This document shows, piece after piece, positions 52,015 to 60,593 of a DNA stretch of 64,000 bases (its first letter is position 1; every line of letters begins with the position of its first letter). The stretch comes from Rhodobacteraceae bacterium 63075 (GTDB lineage: Bacteria > Pseudomonadota > Alphaproteobacteria > Rhodobacterales > Rhodobacteraceae), in assembly GCA_003417655.1 (NCBI GenBank), contig QVMW01000001.1, forward strand, positions 545,498 to 609,497. The letters run 5' to 3'. The notes beneath the pieces were generated by a model. That model had not been told where the DNA came from. It searched no databases and saw only the letters and a list, made by a program, of their open reading frames with translations. The translations under genes were made by a program, and so were the position numbers.

Positions 52015-52353
52015 TCAACTCAGCCGCGCGCCGTCCGGTGCGGGCAGCGAGGGCTGCACGAGGATTACACCGCCGCTCGCGTCATGAACACCCAGCACGA
52101 GCACTTCCGACATGAATCTGCCGATCTGGCGCGGCGGGAAATTGACCACCGCCATGACCTGTTTGCCAACAAGCGCCCCGGGCGTGTAATGCGCGGTGAT
52201 CTGGGCGGAGGATTTCTTCTCGCCGATTTCGGGGCCGAAATCGACCCAGAGCTTGATTGCCGGGACGCGCGCCTCGGGGTAGGGTTCGGCGCGGGTGACG
52301 GTTCCGGCGCGTATGTCGAGTTTGAGGAAGTCGTCGAAGCTGATCTCAGGCAT
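52015..52353 (-). CDS. csaA: tRNA-binding domain protein CsaA
   Basis: The 112-residue protein is a stand-alone EMAP II/OB-fold tRNA-binding domain: FDDFLKLDIRAGTVTRAEPYPEARVPAIKLWVDFGPEIGEKKSSAQIT, then VNFPPRQIGRFMSEVLVLG. CsaA has chaperone-like secretion activity in Bacillus and binds tRNA-like structures. ATG 52353 matches family starts (MPEISFDDF) and overlaps proC by 8 bases, so the two are coupled. Confidence 0.9.
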   Translation of the reverse strand: MPEISFDDFLKLDIRAGTVTRAEPYPEARVPAIKLWVDFGPEIGEKKSSAQITAHYTPGALVGKQVMAVVNFPPRQIGRFMSEVLVLGVHDASGGVILVQPSLPAPDGARLS

Positions 52354-53164
52354 CCCGGGCAAGCTCCTTCGAGCGGTCCGTCGCGGCGGCGACGGTTTTT
52401 TCCATAAGCGGCGGCAGGCCGTCGCGCGCGTTCATGAGCACGTCAAGGCCGGCCTGTGTCGTCCCGTTCGGGCTCGTGACGTTGATGCGCAATTGCTCGG
52501 GGGTCTCATCGGCCTGCATGGCCAGCGCGCCCGCGCCCGCGACCGTCGCCTTGGCGAGCTGCATGGCAAGCTCCGGGGCGAGCCCCTGCGCCTCTCCGGC
52601 GGCGGCGAGGCATTCGATCATGTGAAAGACATAAGCGGGGCCCGAGCCGGAGACGCCGGTGACGGCATTGATCTGCTCTTCATCCGCGAGGCGCACGACC
52701 TCGCCAATGGCGCTCAGCAGTGCTTCGGCGGTGTCCATCTGGGCCGGCGCGACGAGACTGTTGCCGATGATCGCGGTGATGCCGCGACCGATGGCTGCCG
52801 GGGTGTTGGGCATGGCGCGGATGATCGGCGTGCCTGTCCCCAGCACCGCCTCGAAATGCGCGATCGGCGTGCCCGCGGCGACGGAGACGAAGAGCGTCTC
52901 GCCCCCGCCCATGGCCCTCAGCAACGGCAGGGCCTCGCCCATCATCTGGGGCTTGACCGCGACGAGCACCACGGCGGGCGATGCGGGCAGTTCGGCATTG
53001 ATGTTGACCCCCGTGCCGCGCAGCCAGTCCGATGGTTTCGGATCGATCACGTGAACGGAAGCGGCGGGCAGCCCGCCCTCGAGCCAGCCCTGGAGCATGG
53101 CCGAGCCCATCTTGCCGCAGCCCAGAAGGACCAGCCCGCGCGTCGCGATGTCGTCATGTGTCAT
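52346..53164 (-). CDS. proC: Pyrroline-5-carboxylate reductase
   Basis: ProC reduces pyrroline-5-carboxylate to proline with NAD(P)H. The 272-residue product has the Rossmann start VLLGCGKMGSAMLQGWL, VAVKPQMM, VSVAAGTPIAHFEAVLG, IRAMPNTPAAIGRGI and the C-terminal VTGVSGSGPAYVFHMIECL with TSPNGTTQAGLDVL. It catalyses the reverse direction of the PutA pathway encoded at 55.8-59.2 kb. It overlaps csaA and lies 91 bases after ybjN. Confidence 0.95.
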   Translation of the reverse strand: MTHDDIATRGLVLLGCGKMGSAMLQGWLEGGLPAASVHVIDPKPSDWLRGTGVNINAELPASPAVVLVAVKPQMMGEALPLLRAMGGGETLFVSVAAGTPIAHFEAVLGTGTPIIRAMPNTPAAIGRGITAIIGNSLVAPAQMDTAEALLSAIGEVVRLADEEQINAVTGVSGSGPAYVFHMIECLAAAGEAQGLAPELAMQLAKATVAGAGALAMQADETPEQLRINVTSPNGTTQAGLDVLMNARDGLPPLMEKTVAAATDRSKELARDA

Positions 53165-53255
53165 GGATCACCTTTCGCCTGTCGCTTTGCCCGAAGGGTA
53201 GCTCGGGCAAGCGCAGGTGCAAGGGCGAATGTGCCAGGGTTCTGGCCCTAAGCCC

Positions 53256-53756
53256 TCAGGCGTGGCCGTAGGCCTCCGCAATGGCGACCTGCATGGCCTC
53301 GCGCGGAGTGCGCCCGCCGTAGACCACAAGCTGGAAGGCCGGATAGTAGCGCTCGGCGCTCATCACGGCGCAGGAGATGAGCGTGTCGATCTGCTCGGGC
53401 GAGGCGGTGTTTCCGCCCGCGAGCACAAGGCCGTACTTGTAGACCATGAGCTTCTGCTCGCGCCAGTAGGAGAAGGCGCCGGCCCAGCACTTGTCGTTGA
53501 CTTCGTTGAGCGTGTCGTAGAGCGCCGGGAGCTGCTCCTCGGGCGGCTCCATCTCGAAGGTGCAGATCAGGCGCAGGGTCTCGTCATAGCCTGACCAGGC
53601 CAGCGTGATCGAGTAGGTCCGCCATTGTCCCTCGACGGCCATGGCGATCTGGTCGTCTCCGACCCGGTCAAAGTCCCAGTCATTGTAGGATGCGAGATTC
53701 TCGACGATGTCGATCGGGTGAATTTCATCCTCGAGATACTGCTCGGATAGTGCCAT
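53256..53756 (-). CDS. YbjN-domain protein
   Basis: The 166-residue protein has the YbjN fold: NLASYNDWDFDRVGDDQIAMAVEGQWRTYSITLAWSGYDETLRLICTFEMEPP, then ALYDTLNEVNDKCWAGAFSYW and a C-terminal basic-free helix pair. The fold resembles a type III secretion chaperone-like domain; cellular function is not known. ATG 53756 is preceded by a GGTGGCGAC-type sequence, and a longer frame to 53858 is unlikely. It lies just ahead of proC on the same strand, as in related genomes as I recall. Confidence 0.85.
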   Translation of the reverse strand: MALSEQYLEDEIHPIDIVENLASYNDWDFDRVGDDQIAMAVEGQWRTYSITLAWSGYDETLRLICTFEMEPPEEQLPALYDTLNEVNDKCWAGAFSYWREQKLMVYKYGLVLAGGNTASPEQIDTLISCAVMSAERYYPAFQLVVYGGRTPREAMQVAIAEAYGHA

Positions 53757-54016
53757 GTCGCCACCTCGTTTTATGTGGCGGCGTCTGCTCTTGGCAGCGC
53801 AAACGCCGCGCTGTCTGCTCGATAGGATGGGTTTATTCTGCCCGTGTCCTGCCTTCATCGTATGCGGGGCGATTCCGCTCTGGCAAGCTATTTCTTGGGG
53901 ATAACCGCAATAACTTGTGGATTAGTCCGAAACGACCACAAGAAGTGTTTCGCCCCTCACGCGGGCTTGCATCCGCGCGGCGGCTGCGGCCAGTATGCGG
54001 CAAAGAAAGGTGGGGC

Positions 54017-55201
54017 ATGATGGATCAGGCAAGGCTGGACCGGATCGGGGCGTGGATGGCGGAATGCCGGGAGGCGGGCCGCTACACGGGCAGTTCGGTG
54101 TTGATCCTTCGGGATGGTGAAGAGGCATATTTCACGGCGGACGGTCTCGCAGCGCCTGAACGGGGAATGCCCTATGCGCGCGATACGATCGTGCGGATCT
54201 ATTCCATGACCAAGCTGGTGACCTCGGCGCTTTTCATGATGCTCGTGGAGCGCGGGCAGGTCGTCCTGGATGCGCCGGTGTCGGACTACCTGCCGTTGTT
54301 CGGCGAGATGCGCGCGCTGCGGCCCGGCGCGCGCGATGCCGGCGATACGGAGCCGGCGCGCAGCCCGACGCTGCACGAGCTGCTCACGCATACCTCCGGG
54401 ATGACCTATTCGTTCAATCAGGGGGTCGGGCCGCGCGCCTATTCCGAGCTGTTTCCCGAGCTGTTGTTTCAAGACGATTCCCTCGAGGCCTTCTGCGAGA
54501 AACTGGCGGGGCTGCCGCTTTGCTTCCAGCCCGGCAGCGCATGGGAGTATTCCGTGGGAATCGACGTGATCGGGCGGGTGATCGAGGTCATCACCGGCAA
54601 GGCGCTGGACACGGTGATGCACGATGAAATCTTCGAGCCGCTCGGGATGAATGATACCGGTTTCGACGTGCCTTCGGGCAAGGTCGCGCGTTTTGCCGAT
54701 TGTTTCCAGAAGCGCGATGACGACCCGTTGGCGCTCTTCGAGACAGGCGAGGACAGCCGCTTTCTGCAGGGGAGGGTCTCGCTTTTCTCGGGCGGCGGCG
54801 GGCTGCTGTCGACGCTGGACGACTACATGCGCTTCGGCGAGATGATCCGGCAGGGCGGCGCGCTCGGCGGCGTGCGGCTCCTCGGGCCGAAGACCGTGGC
54901 GTTCATGCGGGGCAATCACCTGCCCGGCGACATCGCCTCGATGGGCGCGGCGAGCTTTGCCGAGATGCCGATGACGGGCATGGGCTTCGGGATCGGTGGC
55001 GCCTGTGTGCTCGATCCGGCGCGGGTGCGCGTGCCCGGTTCGGTGGGAGACTTCGGCTGGGGCGGCATGGCCAGCACCTATTTCTGGACCGATCCGGCCG
55101 AGCGCATGAGCGTTGTCTATTTCACCCAGCTCATTCCGTCATCGAGCTATACCAACCGCGCCGAGCTCAAGGCGCTGGTGCAGGCCGCGCTCATGGACTG
55201 A
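54017..55201 (+). CDS. Serine hydrolase of the class C beta-lactamase family
   Basis: The 394-residue protein has the SxxK motif (S63-M-T-K66, IYSMTKLVTSALFMM) and a downstream YSVG segment (SAWEYSVGIDVIG) in place of YxN, then a GGGLLSTLDDYMRFGEM region. It has LTHTSGMTYSF after the first motif. There is no signal peptide, so it is cytoplasmic, which makes esterase-like activity more likely than resistance to beta-lactams. Start ATG 54017 (or 54020) has GAAAGGTGGGG before it. It lies convergent to putR. Confidence 0.82.
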   Translation: MMDQARLDRIGAWMAECREAGRYTGSSVLILRDGEEAYFTADGLAAPERGMPYARDTIVRIYSMTKLVTSALFMMLVERGQVVLDAPVSDYLPLFGEMRALRPGARDAGDTEPARSPTLHELLTHTSGMTYSFNQGVGPRAYSELFPELLFQDDSLEAFCEKLAGLPLCFQPGSAWEYSVGIDVIGRVIEVITGKALDTVMHDEIFEPLGMNDTGFDVPSGKVARFADCFQKRDDDPLALFETGEDSRFLQGRVSLFSGGGGLLSTLDDYMRFGEMIRQGGALGGVRLLGPKTVAFMRGNHLPGDIASMGAASFAEMPMTGMGFGIGGACVLDPARVRVPGSVGDFGWGGMASTYFWTDPAERMSVVYFTQLIPSSSYTNRAELKALVQAALMD

Positions 55202-55231
55202 TCGGGGCGTTTCATGCCTGCCTGTTCACCG

Positions 55232-55723
55232 TCAGATAACGTCGGCGAGCGTGGTCTCCTTCACCGCCTGCATGGCGACATAGGTGGAGGTCGAGGAGAC
55301 ATGCGGCAGGGTCGATATCCGCTCGGCCAGAACGGTGCGATAATCGTTCATGTCCTGCGTGCGCACCTTCAGAAGGTAGTCGAAATTCGCCGCCATCAGG
55401 TGCACCTGCTCGATTTCGGGGATCGCGGCGACGGCGGCGTTGAACTCGGCCAGCGCCTTCTCGCGCGTCTCCCGCAGCCGGACCTCGACGAAGGCGACAT
55501 GGTCGAGGCCAAGGCGGATCGGATCGAAAAGCGCCTTGTAGCCGGTGATCACGCCTGCACGTTCGAGCCTGCGCAGCCGCGTCTGCGTCGGCGATTTGGA
55601 CAGCCCGATGCGCTGGGCAAGATCGGTGATCGCGATACGCCCGTCCGAGGCCAGGACCGAAAGGATCTTGCGGTCGAAGCTGTCAAGTTCGATCTGGCCT
55701 TCTGGAGCCGGTTTAACAGCCAT
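55232..55723 (-). CDS. putR: Lrp/AsnC-family regulator of proline use
   Basis: The 163-residue protein has an AsnC-type helix-turn-helix (DSFDRKILSVLASDGRIAITDLAQRIGLSKSPTQTRLRRLERAG) and a RAM effector domain (VAFVEVRLRETREKALAEF, YLLKVRTQDMNDYRTVLAERI). It is divergent from putA with 78 bases between. In Rhodobacter and Agrobacterium PutR activates putA in response to proline, and this arrangement matches. The ATG at 55723 has GGAGG upstream. Confidence 0.9.
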   Translation of the reverse strand: MAVKPAPEGQIELDSFDRKILSVLASDGRIAITDLAQRIGLSKSPTQTRLRRLERAGVITGYKALFDPIRLGLDHVAFVEVRLRETREKALAEFNAAVAAIPEIEQVHLMAANFDYLLKVRTQDMNDYRTVLAERISTLPHVSSTSTYVAMQAVKETTLADVI

Positions 55724-55747
55724 TTTGAACCTCCAAATTGCGCAACA

Positions 55748-55762
55748 CGGGAAAAACTCCCG
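55748..55762. promoter_or_regulatory. Dyad in the putR-putA intergenic region
   Basis: CGGGA-AAAAC-TCCCG is a 15-bp dyad 25 bases before the putR start and 39 bases before the putA ATG. It is the best candidate PutR operator in the 78-bp divergent promoter region. A TAGTATACC sequence further right could be the putA -10 element. Confidence 0.5.
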
Positions 55763-55801
55763 CTTCTGGCGTAGTATACCAGTCTCAAAGGGGAGTCTAT
55801 C

Positions 55802-58800
55802 ATGGCACAAAACAAGCTGCGCAAGGCCATCGGGGCCAACATGTATGCCGATGAGCGCAAGGTGCTCGCCGAGCTGATCGCCGAGGCCGATCTCGATGTC
55901 GAGGCCCGCAAGCGCATCAGCGCCGAAGGCGCGGAGCTGGTCAAGGCGATCCGGGGCAGCTCCGACCCCGGCCTGATGGAAGTGTTCCTTGCCGAATACG
56001 GGCTTTCGACAGACGAGGGCATCGCGCTCATGTGTCTCGCCGAGGCGCTCTTGCGCGTGCCCGATGCCGAGACGATCGACGCGCTCATCGAGGACAAGAT
56101 CGCCCAGTCGGACTGGGCCAGCCACATGGGCGAATCGACCTCCCCGCTGGTCAACGCCTCCACATGGGCGCTGATGCTGACGGGGCGTGTGCTGGACGAG
56201 CCGCGCCCCGGCCTTGTCGGCTCGCTGCGCGGCGCGGTCAAGCGCCTCGGCGAGCCGGTGATCCGCACCGCTGTCGGCCGCGCCATGCGCGAGATGGGCC
56301 GCCAGTTCGTCCTCGGCGAGACGATCGAGGCGGCCATGGACCGCGCCGCCAAGATGGAGGCGAAGGGCTATACCTATTCCTATGACATGCTCGGCGAGGC
56401 CGCGCGCACGGAAGATGACGCCAAGCGCTACTACCTTGCCTATTCGCGGGCCATCACGGCCATCGCACAGGCCTGCAAGAACACGGAGATCAGTGAAAAC
56501 CCGGGCATCTCCGTCAAGCTCTCGGCGCTGCATGCGCGCTACGAGGAGGCCAACCGCGACCGCGTGATGAACGAGCTGGCCCCGAGGCTGCGCAGCCTTG
56601 CCCTGCTGGCCAAGTCAGCCGGGATGGGGCTCAATATCGATGCCGAGGAAGCCGACAGGCTGGCGATTTCCATGGACGTGATCGAGCAGGTTCTTTCCGA
56701 GCCTTCCCTTGCCGGGTGGGACGGTTTCGGCATCGTTGTGCAGGCCTATGGCCAGCGCGCGGGCGATACGCTCGACTTTCTCCATGACCTCGCCGAGCGC
56801 ACCGACCGCCGGCTGATGGTCCGGCTCGTCAAGGGCGCCTATTGGGACACCGAGATCAAGCGCGCGCAGGTCGAGGGGGTCGACGGCTTCCCCGTCTTCA
56901 CGGCAAAGCCCGCGACCGACGTGAGCTATATCGCCAATGCCCGCAAGCTCTTGTCGATGACGGACCGGATCTATCCGCAATTCGCCACGCATAATGCGCA
57001 CACGGTCTGCGCCGTGCTTGACATGGCGCGCGAGATGGCGGTGCCCAAGAGCGCCTACGAGTTCCAGCGCCTGCATGGCATGGGCGAGTCGCTCTTCGAC
57101 ATTGTCATGGAAAAGCATGGCACGAATTGCCGCATCTATGCCCCCGTCGGCGCGCATCGCGATCTGCTGGCCTATCTCGTGCGCCGCCTGCTGGAGAACG
57201 GTGCGAATTCGAGCTTCGTCAACCAGATCGTTGACGAGGAGGTGCCGCCCGAGGAGGTCGCCGCCTGCCCCTTCGAGGCGCTGGAAGAGCCACAGCCAAA
57301 GATCACCGAAGGGCCGGACCTGTTCCAGCCCGAGCGGAAGAACTCCAAGGGCTTCGACATAACCCATGAGCCGACGCTGGCGTGGATCGAGAAGGCCCGC
57401 AAACCCTTCGCCAAGGCCGAATGGCACGCCGCCCCGATCCTCGCGGGCAAGGCGGGGCCCGAGACGGCCCAGCCGGTCATCAGCCCGGCCATCCCGACGG
57501 ATGCGCCCGGAACGGTCGCCTTTGCCTCGCGCGCCGATGTGGAGACGGCCCTCGCGGCTGCGACGCCGTGGCAGGCCAGCCCCGCCGAGCGCGCGAAGGT
57601 CCTCAACAAGGTGGCGGACCTTTACGAGAAGCACTACGGCGAGCTTTTCGCGCTGATGGCGCGCGAGGCGGGCAAGATCGTGCTCGACCAGGTGGCCGAG
57701 CTGCGCGAGGCGGTCGATTTCCTGCGTTACTACGCGGCGCAGAACAGTGATGCGCCGCCTGCGGGCATCTTCACCTGCATCAGCCCGTGGAACTTCCCAC
57801 TGGCGATCTTCACGGGGCAGGTCGCCGCCGCGCTGGCCACGGGAAATGCGGTTCTGGCCAAGCCGGCCGAGCAGACCTCGCTCATCGCGCATCGCGCGGT
57901 GGAGCTCATGCATGAGGCGGGTGTTCCGCGCGAGGCGCTTCAGCTCCTGCCCGGCGCGGGCGAGGTGGGCGCGGCGCTCACCTCCGATCCGCGCGTCGGT
58001 GGCGTGGCCTTCACGGGCAGCACCGAGACCGCGCTGCTGATCCGCAAATCCATGGCCGAGCATCTTTCGCCCGATGCGCCGCTCATCGCCGAGACCGGCG
58101 GGCTCAACGCGATGATCGTCGACAGCACGGCGCTGCCGGAACAGGCGGTGCAGGCCATCGTCGAATCGGCCTTCCAGTCGGCGGGCCAGCGCTGCTCGGC
58201 CCTGCGCTGCCTCTACGTGCAGGAAGACATCGCCGAGAGCTTCACCCGCATGCTCAAGGGCGCGATGGACGAGCTGTCCATGGGCGATCCGTGGCTTCTG
58301 AAGACCGATGTCGGCCCGGTGATCGACGAAGAGGCACGGCAAGGCATTGCCGCGCATATCGAGCAGGCCCGCGCGGACGGGCGGCTCCTGCACGAGCTGC
58401 GCACGCCCAACGCGGGCACCTTCATCGCGCCGACACTCATCTCCGTGAGCGGCATCGAGGCGCTGGAGCGGGAAATCTTCGGCCCCGTGCTGCACCTGGC
58501 CACCTTCCGCGCGGAAGAGCTGGACGATGTTCTCGATGCGATCAACGGGACGGGCTATGGCCTCACCTTCGGCCTGCAAACCCGGATCGACGATCGCGTT
58601 CAGCATGTCTCAGAGCGCATCCATGCCGGCAACACCTACGTGAACCGCAACCAGATCGGGGCGATCGTCGGCTCCCAGCCCTTCGGCGGCGAGGGGCTGT
58701 CGGGGACGGGCCCCAAGGCGGGCGGGCCGCATTACCTGCCGCGTTTCGCCGCGCAGCAGGCCGAGCAGGCACCCGGCAAATGGGACGGGCAGATGACACA

Positions 58801-59236
58801 GGCCGCAGCGCAGGCCGCGCTCGACGCCGCGCCGCAAAGCAAGGCGCGCGAGACGTTGGTGATGCCGGGGCCGACGGGCGAATCGAACCGCCTCACGCTG
58901 GAACCGCGCGCGCCCTTGCTGTGTCTCGGCCCGGGCAAGGAGGCGGCCGAGGCCCAGGCCAGCCATATCCGAGACCTCGGCGGCCGCGCTGCGCTGGCGA
59001 CGGGCGCTCTGGAGCCGGAGACGCTCACGAAGCTGGGTGGCCTCTCGGGTGTCGTTTTCTGGGGTGAGAAGGCTGATGCACGGGCCCATGCCAAAGCACT
59101 GGCGGAGCGCGATGGCCCGATCATCCCGCTCATCACCGGGCGCCCCGATGTCGCTCGTGTCATGGGCGAGCGGCATGTCTGCGTCGACACGACGGCCTCG
59201 GGCGGCAATGCGGCGCTGCTGGCTGGTCAGGAATGA
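55802..59236 (+). CDS. putA: Bifunctional proline dehydrogenase/P5C dehydrogenase PutA
   Basis: PutA oxidises proline to glutamate. The 1144-residue protein starts MAQNKLRKAIGANMYADERKVLAELI with no ribbon-helix-helix domain, so it cannot repress its own gene. The PRODH barrel holds GIVVQAYGQRAGDTLDFLHDLAERTD, RLVKGAYWDTEIKRAQ and YAPVGAHRDLLAYLVRRLLENGANSSFVNQ. The aldehyde dehydrogenase half has ISPWNFPLAIFTGQ and catalytic cysteine in FQSAGQRCSALRC. A C-terminal extension (about residues 1000-1144) is present. Electrons from proline go to the membrane quinone. PutR is encoded divergently. Confidence 0.96.
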   Translation: MAQNKLRKAIGANMYADERKVLAELIAEADLDVEARKRISAEGAELVKAIRGSSDPGLMEVFLAEYGLSTDEGIALMCLAEALLRVPDAETIDALIEDKIAQSDWASHMGESTSPLVNASTWALMLTGRVLDEPRPGLVGSLRGAVKRLGEPVIRTAVGRAMREMGRQFVLGETIEAAMDRAAKMEAKGYTYSYDMLGEAARTEDDAKRYYLAYSRAITAIAQACKNTEISENPGISVKLSALHARYEEANRDRVMNELAPRLRSLALLAKSAGMGLNIDAEEADRLAISMDVIEQVLSEPSLAGWDGFGIVVQAYGQRAGDTLDFLHDLAERTDRRLMVRLVKGAYWDTEIKRAQVEGVDGFPVFTAKPATDVSYIANARKLLSMTDRIYPQFATHNAHTVCAVLDMAREMAVPKSAYEFQRLHGMGESLFDIVMEKHGTNCRIYAPVGAHRDLLAYLVRRLLENGANSSFVNQIVDEEVPPEEVAACPFEALEEPQPKITEGPDLFQPERKNSKGFDITHEPTLAWIEKARKPFAKAEWHAAPILAGKAGPETAQPVISPAIPTDAPGTVAFASRADVETALAAATPWQASPAERAKVLNKVADLYEKHYGELFALMAREAGKIVLDQVAELREAVDFLRYYAAQNSDAPPAGIFTCISPWNFPLAIFTGQVAAALATGNAVLAKPAEQTSLIAHRAVELMHEAGVPREALQLLPGAGEVGAALTSDPRVGGVAFTGSTETALLIRKSMAEHLSPDAPLIAETGGLNAMIVDSTALPEQAVQAIVESAFQSAGQRCSALRCLYVQEDIAESFTRMLKGAMDELSMGDPWLLKTDVGPVIDEEARQGIAAHIEQARADGRLLHELRTPNAGTFIAPTLISVSGIEALEREIFGPVLHLATFRAEELDDVLDAINGTGYGLTFGLQTRIDDRVQHVSERIHAGNTYVNRNQIGAIVGSQPFGGEGLSGTGPKAGGPHYLPRFAAQQAEQAPGKWDGQMTQAAAQAALDAAPQSKARETLVMPGPTGESNRLTLEPRAPLLCLGPGKEAAEAQASHIRDLGGRAALATGALEPETLTKLGGLSGVVFWGEKADARAHAKALAERDGPIIPLITGRPDVARVMGERHVCVDTTASGGNAALLAGQE

Positions 59237-59240
59237 GAGG

Positions 59241-59292
59241 GGATCGGATCGCGCTGCGCGCGATCCGATCCGCGCCGCGCTGGCGCGCGGCG
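59241..59292. repeat. Two perfect hairpins after putA
   Basis: GGATCGGATCGCGC (59241-59254) and GCGCGATCCGATCC (59258-59271) form a 14-bp stem around TGC, 4 bases after the putA stop. CGCCGCGC (59273-59280) and GCGCGGCG (59285-59292) form a second. There is no T-run. They precede the second cloverleaf-like element (59322-59413), so about 170 bp after putA is almost entirely foldable. Confidence 0.7.
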
Positions 59293-59321
59293 GCGACACC
59301 CGGCCCTTTGGACATTTCGGT

Positions 59322-59413
59322 TTGCGCCGCGCTTGCGCGCGTCGCCCCGGGCGGGGGCTTGCGGGCATGGCCCGCAAGCCCCCGCCCACGGAGCGATGCC
59401 GAAGGCAGCGCAA
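59322..59413. repeat. Cloverleaf-like intergenic element, copy B
   Basis: Outer stem TTGCGC (59322-59327) pairs with GCGCAA (59408-59413). Inside it are hairpin CGCGC-TTGC-GCGCG (59328-59341), then TCGC (59342-59345) pairing with GCGA (59393-59396) around an 18-bp perfect arm (59349-59366 with 59370-59387, loop ATG), then hairpin TGCC-GAA-GGCA (59397-59407). Linkers of 3 and 5 bases flank the long arm exactly as in copy A, whose arm has a different sequence. The rhomboid gene starts 60 bases later. Confidence 0.8.
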
Positions 59414-59472
59414 TCCATTTCGAAGAAAAACACCGCTTTTCCTGCTCCGCCTTTGCGCATAGCCTGCACCGC

Positions 59473-60213
59473 ATGTTTCCGATCCGCGATCACAACCCCT
59501 CGGGCCGCACGCCCTACGTCACCTACGCGCTCATCGCGGTGAATACGGCTGTTTTCCTCAGCTACTGGTCGCTTTTCAATGATCCGCGCGCGCTCAATGC
59601 CTTCTTTTTCGAATACGCGCTGATCCCCGCCATGGTGACCCATGGCGAGGGCTATTCCGGGCTCTTCACTTCCATGTTCCTGCACGGCGGCGTGATGCAT
59701 CTTCTGGGCAACATGCTCTTCCTGTGGATATTCGGCGACAACATGGAAGACGAGATGGGTCATCTGGGCTTCCTGATCTTCTACATCGCCTGCGGCGTTC
59801 TCGCCGGGCTGGCGCATGTGTTGTTCTCGGCCGGGTCGGTCGTGCCGACGGTGGGGGCTTCGGGCGCGATCGCGGGAGTTATGGGCGGCTACCTCCTGCT
59901 CTTTCCGCGGGCGAAGGTCGATATCCTGCTGATCATCATCATCTTTTTCCGTGTCTTTACCCTGCCGGCCTATATCCTTCTGGTGATCTGGTTCGTGCTT
60001 CAGTTCTTCGGCGGGCTTGGCGCGGACCCGGAAACGGGCGGCGTTGCCTATTGGGCCCATGCCGGCGGCTTTGTCGTCGGTGTCGCGCTGACGTTCCCGC
60101 TTTTCCTGCGGCTCGGTGGCCCGCGCTACTGGCACGAGAACGATTTCCAGCCGCCTCACCCCGAGGCGCAGTATGATCGCTCGAATGTTCCGACGATCGG
60201 GCGGCGCAGATGA
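59473..60213 (+). CDS. Rhomboid-family intramembrane serine protease
   Basis: The 246-residue protein has six or more membrane segments and the rhomboid catalytic dyad: Ser130 in VGASGAIAGVMGGY and His196 in AYWAHAGGFVVGV. It also has the conserved MFLHGGVMHLLGNMLFLWIFGDN with the HxxxN-type loop. It cuts substrates within the membrane. ATG 59473 was chosen because FPIRDHNPSGRTPYVTY is the typical start. It is translationally coupled to the GFA gene by a 4-base overlap. Confidence 0.92.
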   Translation: MFPIRDHNPSGRTPYVTYALIAVNTAVFLSYWSLFNDPRALNAFFFEYALIPAMVTHGEGYSGLFTSMFLHGGVMHLLGNMLFLWIFGDNMEDEMGHLGFLIFYIACGVLAGLAHVLFSAGSVVPTVGASGAIAGVMGGYLLLFPRAKVDILLIIIIFFRVFTLPAYILLVIWFVLQFFGGLGADPETGGVAYWAHAGGFVVGVALTFPLFLRLGGPRYWHENDFQPPHPEAQYDRSNVPTIGRRR

Positions 60214-60584
60214 GTGAGCCTGTGAAGGTGACCTGCCATTGCGGCGCAGTAGAGCTAAGAGTGCGGCTGTCCGATGGGCTGAGCACCGCGCGGCGCTGCG
60301 ATTGTTCCTTCTGCCGCCGCCGCGGGGCCGTGGCCGTCAGCGCCCCGCTCGATGGGCTCGAGATCGTGAAGGGCGCGGAGAACCTGAGCCTCTACCAGTG
60401 GGGCACGGGCACCGCGAAACACTATTTCTGCAAGACCTGTGGCATCTACACCCATCACCAGCGCCGCTCGAACCCCGATGAATACGGCGTCAACATGGGC
60501 GGGATAGACGGGGTGAACCCGGCCGAGCACGAGCCGATCAAGTGGTCGGACGGCGTGAACCACCCTTCGGATCGCGGCCCTTGA
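60210..60584 (+). CDS. GFA/CENP-V domain zinc protein
   Basis: The 124-residue protein has the GFA zinc-binding cysteines: CHCGAVELRV near the start, CDCSFCRRRGAVAV, and YFCKTCGIYTHHQRR. GFA proteins include glutathione-dependent formaldehyde-activating enzymes, but most short members have no established reaction. Start ATG 60210 overlaps the rhomboid stop by ATGA. It is convergent with suhB, ending 9 bases before that stop. Confidence 0.88.
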   Translation: MSEPVKVTCHCGAVELRVRLSDGLSTARRCDCSFCRRRGAVAVSAPLDGLEIVKGAENLSLYQWGTGTAKHYFCKTCGIYTHHQRRSNPDEYGVNMGGIDGVNPAEHEPIKWSDGVNHPSDRGP

Positions 60585-60593
60585 GACTTCGGC

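Noticed and set aside
56615..58606. Minus-strand open frame of 663 codons opposite putA
   Set aside because: It is antisense to the PRODH and aldehyde dehydrogenase domains, with no support of its own.
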